This document shows positions 53,774 to 62,854 of a stretch of 64,000 nt of DNA, in pieces. Both the position numbers and the translations under genes were made by a program. The notes under the pieces were generated by a model. It was not told where the DNA came from. It did not search any database and worked only from the letters and a program-made list of their open reading frames with translations. Position 1 is the first letter of the stretch. Every line of letters starts with the position of its first letter. The DNA is from Scilla litardierei (lineage: Eukaryota > Streptophyta > Magnoliopsida > Asparagales > Asparagaceae). The stretch covers positions 78,988,422-79,052,421 of the forward strand of contig CM061140.1 of assembly GCA_030789695.1 (NCBI GenBank), written 5' to 3'.

Positions 53774-55924
53774 ATGGCTGCTCTTAGGATAGGCGGTTCT
53801 GGCCAAGGGGCTAGGGATTCTCCAGAGTCCGGGCGGGGCAGGCCTCAGCTAGTGGGATCAGGTTCCTCCTCTGGGAGTCGTCCCCTCCGAGATAAGGGGA
53901 AGGGGAAGCTATTCCCAGACTACGCCTGTGATGACGTGGCGTCGGCTGCCGTGCGTCTTAACGTGCCCCCGATTGTCCTCCGAACGCCGTCGAGGACCGT
54001 TCCTTCGGTGGTTACGGAGATCCGGGAAAGGTATCTCTGCTTCCCGTACGATGTCCGGGTTCCATTCGTCGACGAGCGGATTTGCCTTCCGAGGGGCAAT
54101 GAAGTCGGCGTCTACGTCGAAATGTTTCGCCTGGGTCTTCGTTTCCCGCTCAATCCCTTCCTTATCCAGGTCATGGAATACCTCATGGTGTCTCTTTGCC
54201 AGTTCACCCCTTGCTCGATTGCGGTACTGACGGGCTTCGCTACGCTCTGCTGTACCCGCGGTCTGGAGCCGTCTCTCCCCCTTCTCTTCCATTTTTACCA
54301 GATCCAGTCGGTCGGCCCGGGGTCATGGTTGCAGCTCCGAGCCCGCTCGAGGAGGGAATGTCTGATCGGGCTGCCCCGCTAGTCGGGGGATTGGAGTTCG
54401 GACTACGTCTTTGTGGTCTTCCTGGGGGATGCCCAGATTTTGACAAGTTGGGGCGGGTCTGTCCAGCCTCGCCCGTCGCTAGCTCTCTCAGACGTCGATC
54501 GGGCAGCCGCCGCGCTGTTGTCGACCCTCCCTTTGGAATCGAAGTCCATCTGGTCCTTATTGGACGACCTACTCCTGAAGGCCGTCTTGTGGTCTCCGGG
54601 TAGGTCGCCTTTTCATTCTTGAATCGCCCTGTGACTCATCCTGATTTTGGTTTCCCTTGCAGGGATGGCTGGCCGCGAGTTCGTCCGTGACGTCGATGAA
54701 CTGATCCGCCGTGGAGCTACTCGGAGCCGAGGTAGTACCTCTGGAAGGGCGCCTCGGCGGACCGTTGAGGAGGAAGTGCGCCGAGCCGAGCCTTCCGTGG
54801 GTAAGGTGGTGGCCGCGCCTCCCGCCTCTTCTTCTGGCGATCCCCTTCTCGGGGGGGTCACAAGGGCCGGACCCGCCCCGTCAGCCCAAGAGGCAGGGGG
54901 TAATGACGGGTCCGGTGCAGTTCCTTCTGCCCCTGGCATGCCCCCTCGGGTTCCCGAGGGTGGGGATGGTGCGAGGCAGAAGCGCTCCCCTCCGGCGCCT
55001 TCGGAGCCCCACGGTGGGAAGAAGAGGAAGGAGGACGCGGATCCCTCCAGTCCGGCGAGTTCCGCGCTTCCTGCGGCGACCACCGGGGACCCTTCGATAG
55101 CCGTGTCGACCACCCCCCTTGCAGCGTCCTCGCCCGTATCACCGAGGATCGGGGCCTTGTTGGCGAGCAATATGGCTTCCCTTGTCGTCCCTGGGAGTTC
55201 AATGTTTGTTGACCGAGCCTTGGCCCAGCAGGTTGCCGAGGTCTCCGTCCCTCCCCGGGACCGCAGCCTCCTCAAGAAGATCCCTGCCGACAAGATGTCG
55301 GATTCCTTGGTCTGGATCCTTCAACAGGTTCGGTTATCTCGCTATCCTCTCCTTCCCTTTATCCTCTTCTTAGACCATGTCTCGTCTTTCCAGGGTTCGG
55401 CGCTCGCTGTGGAATTGCAGTGTCGAGCCGTCCGCCTGAGGGAGCTGGAGGAGTCCTCCATGAGGGCCCAGGAGCGGGCCGGGGCGGCGGAGGTGGCTAT
55501 GACAGAGGCCCAGATGGAGTCTCGGCGTCTCAAGCTCCGCGTGGCCGAGTTGGAGGGACGAGTGGGTGACCTCCAGGTAAAGCTGGAGGATGCCCATCAG
55601 TCGGCTGACGAAGTGGCGGAGTCGTTCCGCCGGGAGAGGGAGGAGCTTCAGAGGGAACTGTCGGATCGGTGTCAGGTGACGCGGCTTGCAGAGGAGGTGG
55701 AGAGGGGCGTCGTCGAGACCCTGGGGAAGAGGATCTTCGAGGTTCTCAGGGAGGCCTTCGGTACGTATGAAGACCTCATCGCCCCCCGGATCGTCGAAGT
55801 CGTCCAGTCTTCCTTCCGGGAGTGTGCGGAGCGTGTTCGGCAAGCCCCTCCGCCGGTCGATCCCCCTCGCTCTGAGCAGGGCGAAGTGCCCGAGGATGTG
55901 TCCTCCCGTGCCCGGGCTCCCTAA
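53774..55924 (+). pseudogene. antisense ORF of the Tat element (putative gypsy-type transposon protein)
   Basis: This gene runs on the strand opposite to gag. A first exon (53774-54599) has one TAG (54380-54382). A 63-nt GT-AG intron (54600-54662) removes an in-frame TGA, and a second candidate intron (55328-55393, 66 nt, no stop) ends CTTTCCAG. Residues about 85-200 (PYDVRVPFVDERICLPRGNE, GLRFPLNPFLIQVMEYLM) fit the plant family PF04195 as I remember it. The middle is Pro/Ser/Gly-rich with KKRKED, a possible nuclear signal. The end is a long coiled coil (RLKLRVAELEGRVGDLQVKL). Antisense genes of this type are known in Tat elements and their function is unknown. Confidence 0.75.
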
Positions 55925-56297
55925 GTCGTCCCTCCTGGCCTTATCCTCAAATTTTTAAGCATCCGCTTCACTTTGGGACAGTCTACTTGAAATGGGCCCC
56001 GCCATCTCCTTTGGCTTCGCTACCGGCTCCGGGGCCAATAATTGCTGGTTGCATGGCTGCTAACTTGGGCTGTCTACTTTGGGTCTTTTGTCAACCAATT
56101 TTGTTCTGTCGGTGTCGACCTAGCTTCTGTAGGTGATGAACTTTGTCATTCGTCGTGAGTGGATTATTTGTAGAGAGGTCTCTTCACCTCGATTCCCTGT
56201 AAATAAGACACATTTTTGTACTCTGGTTAACTGTTATAAACGAAATTGACTTACTCGGACTTCTCGTGTATTTTGTGTTGCCGCCTTGTTCTTGGCC
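55925..56297. other. Tat internal spacer after the antisense gene
   Basis: This is AT-richer sequence with candidate polyadenylation text for the plus-strand gene (TGTAAATAAG near 56200, TTATAAACG near 56233). There is no ORF of note. Confidence 0.5.
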
Positions 56298-56883
56298 TAG
56301 GACTGGATGACGTTCGCGCTGGCCGGGGGGATTCTCCCCAGACCTATGAGCGCAGGAGTCGGTCAGCGAGGGCAAAAGCTCCTCGGCTTAGGACCGGTCG
56401 GCGTCCGTGTCTTGGGGGAATTGCCCCCAGACTTATGAGCGCATGAGTCGGTCGGCGAGGGCAAAGCTCCTCGGCTTAGGACCGGTCGGCGTCCGTGCCC
56501 GCTGGGGGAACTGCCCCCAGACTTACGAGCGCAGGAGTCGGTCGGCGAGGGCAAAGCTCCTCGGCTTAGGACCGGTCGGTGCCCGTGCCTGCTGGGGGAA
56601 CTGCCCCCAGACTTATGAGCGCAGGAGCCGGTCGGCGAGGGCAAAGCTCCTTGGCTTAGGACCGGTCGGCGTCCGTGCCTGCTGGGGGAACTGCCCCCAG
56701 ACTTACGAGCGCTGGAGTCGGTCGGCGAGGGGAAAGCTCCTCGGCTTTGGACCGGAGCGCGAGAGTTGGTCGGCGAGGGTAAAGCTCCCCGGCTTAGGAC
56801 CGGTCGGCGTCCGTGCCTGCTGGGGGAACTGCCCCCAGACTTATGAGCGCAGGATTCGGTCGACGAGGGCAAAGCTCTTCTTC
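56298..56883 (-). repeat. 90-bp minisatellite in the Tat element, about 6.5 copies
   Basis: Units begin near 56298, 56390, 56478, 56568, 56658, 56748 (truncated, 48 bp) and 56796. Each unit contains the hairpin CTGGGGGAACTGCCCCCAG and the block GGTCGGCGAGGGCAAAGCTC. The unit length is a multiple of three, which keeps long repetitive frames open on both strands; these frames are by-products. Tandem repeats in the region before the 3' LTR are a known habit of Tat elements and a source of satellites. Confidence 0.93.
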
Positions 56884-57109
56884 CTCCTCCAGTGAGGCGG
56901 CGGTCTTCATTCTTTTGCACTATTAGTGAAATGTCAATTCCATCGGGGATTTAAGAAAAGACAAAAAGGGAATGCAATTGTACTCTCAAGGGTCCTGTCG
57001 GACTGGTACATTTGGAGGAAAGGAAATAGGGAATAAAGCTGGACAGAGGGATGTAAACCTAGATAATCCCCTCGGACCAGGCTACGACTGGGGGAGAGAG
57101 CTCGCCCGC

Positions 57110-58741
57110 TCACTCTATGATGCGGAGGGGTCCTTGGACAGTGTTGATCTTCTTCCCCTTGTCCAGCTGCATGGAGGTCCCTTCCCCATGGGCCGGCTCA
57201 TCGGCTAAGCTCCTGGCGTGCCCCCGACTCATCAGCTTCTCAATGTCCTTCTTCAAATGCCAGCAGTCCTCAGTGTCGTGGCCGTCGTCTTTGTGGTACT
57301 TGCAGTATTTCTCCTTCTTCCCACCTCTTTTCGCCCTCGGTGGGGGGCGATCGGTGCGTTCTTCCTTCTGTACTTGGGCGAGGACGGCGTCTGGGGTGGC
57401 GTCTCTCGTACCTTCTCCGCGCTGCCTGTTTCTCGGCCTCTTCTCGGTCCGATATCCTTCGGGGCTGCCTCGTCCGTTGTCGCTGCGCTTGGACCCTCGA
57501 GTGGCTTTTCCTGCTTCCACGGCCAAGGCCTCCTCGGTCAACATAAAGCGCTCGGCCCTTGCCATGATCCCGGGGAGGTCCTTCGGGGGATCGTTGTGCA
57601 GGGACTTCTTGAGGCCTCTGTGGCGAAGCCCTTTCTTAAGGGCCGTTTGGACCACCAGGTCGGGAGGGCTGTTCACGTTCAGCCTCTCCGCATTGAAGCG
57701 GCGCATGAACTGCCGGAGCGGCTCGGCCGGGCCTTGCACTATGTTGAACAGATGTTCGGCATCAGGCTTGATCTGCCTCCCTGCCATGAACTGCTTGCAG
57801 AATAACTGGGTGAGTTCCTCAAAGCTGTCGATGGAGCGGCTGGGCAGGCTGCGGTACCAGGTCCTCGCCGCTCCCCTGAGAGTTGAATAGAAGCCTCGGC
57901 AGAGCAGGTCATCGTCAGCTCCTTGGAAGGACATGTCCCCCTCGTAGTCCATTACGTGGTGTCCCGGGTCCCCTATCCCGTCGTACTTCCCCCGCGCCGG
58001 GATCCTAAATCGAGAGGGGACCCGTGCGTCGGTTATTCTCCGTGATAGGGGGCATCGGTCTCCGTGGATGCCTCCGGGGATTCGACAGTCGCCTGCCTCT
58101 GGCTCGTTCGGTGGCGGAGGGTGCACAGGCACCGGCGGGGCTGGTTTCGCGGCCCTCGCCACGCTGGGGGTCGGGCTGACCCGGCACTCCCGGCTCCTCT
58201 GGCGGGAGCTCCTGCTCCGCCGTGATCGGTCTCTCGAGTGGTGTCGTTCGCTTCTCCTGCGGAGGGATGACCGTGACCGACGAGATGATGCAGTCATCGA
58301 TTCACCCTCCGTCCCTTCGGTTTCTCTTCGGCTCCTTTCACGATAAGGGGTGGAGGCGCGTGATCTCGCCTGACGAGAGTCGGAGAGCGTGAACCGACGA
58401 TCCGCATTCGGTGTTTTGGTCCCGTGGTCGTCGACCACGGCGGATCGCAAGAGCGGGGGACCCCCCGCCCATCGATGGCCATCGCCTAACGTGCCTCCGT
58501 TGGATGGTGCAGGGCCGACGAGCTGCTGTACCGTCGCGACCAACGTCTGGAGGCTCGCGTTGGTCTCCTGAGCCAGGGCACGGAGCTATCCCTGTGTGAC
58601 CAGTTCTGAGCCGCCGGTCTCTTTGGTTGAGGGGGCGGGGTGATCGTCGACGGTCGTGTCTTTGGGGTTGCCGTTGGATGCGCCATTCCCCTCCTCTGGG
58701 ATGGGGGACATGCGCTTCCTTCCATTGCTGGCTCGTGCCAT
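57110..58741 (-). pseudogene. Tat gag with one in-frame stop
   Basis: The ATG at 58741 (MARASNGRKRMSPIPEEG) is followed by a single TAG at 58586-58588; the frame is then open to 57110, 543 codons in all. An N-terminal Arg/Ser-rich segment (SSRRSRSSLRRRSERHHSRD) precedes the gag capsid domain (GAARTWYRSLPSRSIDSFEE, LFCKQFMAGRQIKPDAEHLF, MRRFNAERLNV). A variant zinc motif follows (C-KYH-KDDG-H-DTED-C). It ends GPLRIIE just where protease would begin in an autonomous element. It is the only structural gene left on the sense strand. Confidence 0.88.
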
Positions 58742-58777
58742 TGTTGGTGTGGTTTGCTTCTTCGTGGGACGGTTTTC

Positions 58778-58797
58778 GGTTCCCACAGACGGCGCCA
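58778..58797 (-). other. Tat primer binding site
   Basis: TGGCGCCGTCTGTGGGAACC on the minus strand, 2 bp inside the 5' LTR. It matches the primer site usual for Tat/RIRE2-like elements and confirms the orientation. Confidence 0.92.
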
Positions 58798-58799
58798 GA

Positions 58800-59758
58800 T
58801 GTTTCAGAGTGTTTTCTCACTACAAAGCGTTGACCGTGGAGAACCCGGTCAACGTGGTCAAGGGGCCCGCTTGGGTCCCTCGGGAGCTTCGAGTTGGTGC
58901 AGATGGGGCGAGGGGAAGCCTCGGCCCTGGTTGAGATGCTCAGCCTCGGACGGACGAGCACGGCCTCGGAGGTAGGACGACGAGGGGTAGCCTCAGTCGT
59001 TCAGCTAGACGCGTATTCGGCGAAGGGCGTGGGGAAGCCTCGACCCGGGTCGAGACGCTCGGCCTCGGTCGGTTGCGCTCGGCTTCGGTGGTCGGACGAC
59101 GAGGGGAAGCCTCAATCGTCCAGCGGGTTACGTGGTCGGCGAGGGGCGGAGGGGAAGCCTCGGCCCGTTGATCTGATGCCCTCCTGCGTAGACGAGAACA
59201 CTCGTCAGGGGGCCGGACCTTGGTTCTGGCCAAATCCCCTCCGATGCCTAAGTCAGACAGAGATCTGAAAGAGGAGGCCCGGCGGAGACGGTTCGACTTG
59301 TGAGGAGATCGGAACGACGTCTCACGGCGCGAGCGGGGGAGGAAGGAGATGAAAATGGGGGAACTAGGTCGTTGATGGAGTACCTTAGGTTCTAGATACC
59401 TGAGAAGCGGTCCCTTATCCTGTCGTCCTCCTAGCCCCTTTATAGACCTCCGCCGTGATTGTCCCCGACCCACGTCGCTCGTCCGCCCTCAATCGTGCCC
59501 CCTCAATCCCCCCCGTCGCCGCTCCCTGTGCCATGCCAGCACCTCCCTAACTGCCATTAAGTGGTAGCGGGATCGAGGGGGCGGTTATCGCAGGAGTGGG
59601 CGAGTGGCCGGCGTGTTATCGGGGCCGGGTCGGATCGACATGTGGGGGGAGTCCCCCTAGGGCCTTATCGAGTGGGCCTGAGTGCGTAGATGGGCTCTTG
59701 ACCGTCGGTTGGGTCTCTGGGCTTGGGTCTTTCGGGCCTCAGTCAAATAGGCGTAACA
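58800..59758 (-). repeat. 5' LTR of the Tat element
   Basis: The 959-bp LTR pairs with 52192-53153. It abuts ACGTT and then the SIRE sequence. Blocks of the form CGAGGGGAAGCCTCGGCCC recur three to four times in the part transcribed as R/U5. Confidence 0.95.
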
Positions 59759-59763
59759 ACGTT

Positions 59764-61133
59764 CAAATAAGAAATCAAGCAAAAATTCAAACATATCACA
59801 TAAAATCCCCAAAAATTCAATAAATCTAGCATGAACGAAATATCGCGAAATATAATAGCATGCAAGATAATTGAATGAGATATGAATCCTATATCTCGGA
59901 TTCACCCATAATCCCCAATTCTCGACGCAACCGCACAAAGGAGTCCTCCTTTAGGGGTTTCGTAAAAATATCGGCGATTTGCTTTTGGGTTTCAACGTAC
60001 ACTAAAATGATATCCTTTTTAGCAACATGATCATCTAAAAAGTGGTGTCGGACATCTATGTGTTTTGATCGGGAATGGTGCACCGGATTCTTTGAAAGAC
60101 AAATAGCACTTTGGTTATCCACCATGATAGGGCTAGTATCACAATGAATACCAAAATCCTTCAGTGTGTGTCTCATCCAAAGAACCTGGGCACAAGCGGC
60201 ACCGGCGGCAATATATTCCGCCTCGGTGGTTGAAAGTGATATGGAATTTTGCTTCTTGGAAAACCAAGAGACAAGAGAATTTCCTAGAAAATGGCAAGTG
60301 CCACTAGTACTTTTCCTGTCGGATTTGCATCCCGCATAATCGGCATCATTATATGAGACTAACTCATACGTGCTAGACTTTGGATAAAGTAATCCAAAAT
60401 CAAGTGTATAACTTAGATAACGGAAAATTCGTTTTACCGCTACTAAGTGAGACTCCTTAGGTTAAGACTGATAACGAGCACATACGCATACGACAAACAT
60501 GATATCGGGCCTACTTGCGGTAAGATAAAGTAAACTACCTATCATACCTCGATATAGACGAATGTCTACATCCTTACCGCCCGTATCCTTGTCAAGATGC
60601 GTAGTCGTGCTCATTGGAGTCTTTTTCCCTGAAGCACTCTCCATTCCAAATCGCTTAAGCAACTCCACCGTATACTTCGTTTGGTGGATGAAGATTGCAT
60701 CGTTCAATTGGTGAATTTGGAGACCTAAGAAATATTTGAGTTCGCACATGTGGCTCATCTCAAATTGTTCCTTCATAACATTAGAAAACTCTTCGCAAAG
60801 AGTGAAGTTAGTAGCACCGAAAATGATATCATCAACATAAATTTGAACTAATAAAATATCATTATTCGCATGCTTAACAAAAAGTGTAGAATCGGCTTCT
60901 CCCATTTTAAAATTCAAATCCAAAAGAAAATTCTTTAAGCGATCATACCAAGCTCGAGGAGCTTGTCTCAAGCCATAAAGAGCTTTCTTTAGTTTAAAAA
61001 CATGATTTGGAAATTTTTCATTTATGAAGCCCGGAGGTTGCGAAACGTAAACTTCCTCAACAACATCTCCGTTTAAAAATGCAATTTTAACATCCATTTG
61101 AAATAACACTTTTTGTAATCCATTTGAAATAAC
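59764..61133 (-). pseudogene. SIRE reverse transcriptase and RNase H (5'-truncated)
   Basis: On the minus strand the frame starts abruptly within RT (FQMDVKIAFLNGDVVEEVYV, YGLRQAPRAWYDRL) and has an intact active site YVDDIIFGATN. It continues through the connection (PGKKTPM-like GKKTPMSTTTHL) and RNase H (DADYAGCKSDRKSTSGTCHF, SLSTTEAEYIAA, HIDVRHHFLDDHV). A single TAA at 60462-60464 interrupts the otherwise open frame, which ends at 59889. Everything upstream of RT is deleted. Confidence 0.92.
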
Positions 61134-62854
61134 ACTAGAGGGGGGTGAATAGTACTTTAAAAATAACAAGGAGTATAATTCCAAATTATAGTGCAAACAA
61201 CTACCAAACAATTTGCGGAAGCTTAAATTGAATGACAACAACAAAATTAACAATGCTAACAAAAGATGTTACTGGGTTCGGATCCACCCAAGTCTCCGCG
61301 ACTTGTTCCCGGTGATCTTACGTCCCAACCACCCGGATCCCCTCCGGATACTTAGGTTAGAAACCCTAACCCAAGATTTCCACTATGATATCTTGTGAAA
61401 AACCTTCACAAGATCAAACCATACATGCAATGGCAATAGTGAATCCCACAACCCGGGATCACAACCTTCTCTCACAACCGAGAGAATCAACAAGCAATAT
61501 AAACAAGTTTATAATGAAATAAACAATCTTACCACAAATTCCTATACCTTGAGTTTTCTTACCGAATAGGTGCAAGGAGGGATTTGAGGAAGATGAAGTC
61601 ACCAAGACCTAGCACCAAGGAAATGACCAGCAATAGGTGCCTAGGAGTGATTTGGAGACTTGATTCAAGCAAGAGCTTGAAGGGCTCACCAAGAACAAGC
61701 TTCTCTCAAGATGGATTCTAGATCTAGAAAGTGAGAGAATGGATTTCTTGTGAGGAAGAGAGCTTTAGAAATGTGTGAGAATGGCTATCTCTTTCTATCT
61801 CAATGAATCTCTTAACAGCAGCTCTAACCTAGAGAGAAATGACCTAGGTTCGTATTTATATGGTCCCATAAAAACAAGTTAGGTCCATTCCCAACGGATA
61901 GAAATCTGAGGCAACTAGTCGGTCAAAGAACAACCACTGACCGACTAGTTCATCAACTAGTCGGTCAGTCAAACAACATGGACCGACTAAGTGAGGAACT
62001 AAGAAGAGATAGAAATTCAGACCTAGAAATCTAGTCGGTCCAAGAAGACATTCTGACCGACTAGTTTCACAACTAGTCGGTCAGTCAGTGAACGAAGACC
62101 GACTAAGAGGCAAAAGCAAATAGTCTGAATATAAATTGACTTAGTCGGTCCAAGAACAAAAGTTGACCGACTAGATTATCAACTAGTCGGTCACCAAACG
62201 TTCTTAGACCGACTAACGATAAACAGTAGCTTAGGAGAAATTTGGCATGTACAGTAGATCACAACTAGTCGGTCAAAGAAGCATCACTGACCGACTAGTT
62301 CACAAACTAGTCGGTCGGTGAGTCAACGTAGACCGACTAACTGTAAACAGTAAGGTGCAAGAAATTAAGGAAGTAAACTAGTCGGTCCAAGAAGCTCTTC
62401 TGACCGACTAGATCACCATCTAGTCGGTCAGTACTTCTTCTTGTACCAACTAATATGCACAAACAAGTCCGAATCGAAGCGCGACGCTTCGAGAAAGTTT
62501 GAATGAACTTGTACTAAGATCCTAGAGCTACGATATGAGCGTTATGAAGATAGAATCGTAAGATATACTCAAGGCTTAACATTTTATAGATCGAAGCTAA
62601 AAGACTATAAATAAAACCTTAAAGAATGGTCTTCGAGAGCTTCGATTAATTCTTCATGACTTCCAAAACGGTCCAAGAGCTTCAACGAAGCTTTATGCAA
62701 TGAATACGTGCTTTGAGAAGTCTTGAGATGTCGCTTTGATTGTTCTCGTGAATTTGGCGACGATCTCCAATACTGCGCTCACAAATTGTTAGTTCATGAA
62801 TTATTTATGTTTGCTCATCATCAAAACCAAATCCGGGGAGTCCAATATTCAACA
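61134..62854 (-). repeat. 5' LTR of SIRE element, inner end lost
   Basis: It corresponds to 47715-49435; the first 29 bp (+ strand) of the left LTR are missing here. TATAAATA on the minus strand is at 61860-61853. The inner end is joined to RT through a 26-bp duplication (61092-61136). Confidence 0.93.
61914..62452 (-). promoter_or_regulatory. U3 array of TAGTCGGTC/GACCGACTA modules (SIRE right LTR)
   Basis: This is the five-module copy in the promoter LTR. It preserves nearly all sites; one that is altered in the left LTR (GATCGACTAG near 48636) is canonical here (GACCGACTAG near 62056). Confidence 0.75.

Larger units (their letters stand above)
52192..59758 (-). mobile_element. Tat-type Ty3 element with gag and antisense gene but no pol
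   Basis: LTRs are 52192-53153 and 58800-59758, with TSD ACGTT on both sides (52187-52191 and 59759-59763). The internal region is 5646 bp. The primer site TGGCGCCGTCTGTGGGAACC reads on the minus strand at 58797-58778. Gag is on the minus strand and the antisense gene on the plus strand near the 3' LTR, as in Tat/Retand elements. Protease, RT, RNase H and integrase are entirely absent. It must depend on an autonomous relative, possibly the element entering at the left edge. Near-identical LTRs make it one of the youngest insertions. Confidence 0.95.
47686..62854 (-). mobile_element. SIRE-type Ty1/copia element, 5'-deleted, carrying a nested Tat element
   Basis: LTRs are 47686-49435 and 61134-62854, with perfect 5-bp TSDs AATAA. 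The polypurine tract (AAAAAGGGGGAGAA on the minus strand, 49436-49449) is typical of SIRE/Maximus. Pol runs on the minus strand, with an extra ORF between pol and the 3' LTR as in that lineage. The 5' LTR is joined directly to RT, so gag, protease, integrase and the primer site are gone. A Tat element is inserted between RNase H and the extra ORF. Confidence 0.93.

Noticed and set aside
54600..54662. Treating the two halves of the Tat antisense gene as separate genes
   Set aside because: A GT-AG intron of 63 nt joins them in frame and both halves fit one protein architecture (N-terminal domain, linker, coiled coil), so one gene is simpler.
56363..56920. Long repetitive ORFs on both strands (about 185 and 162 codons) with repeats of about 30 residues
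   Set aside because: They are open only because the minisatellite unit is 90 bp, a multiple of three without stops. There is no start context, family match or support outside the repeat.
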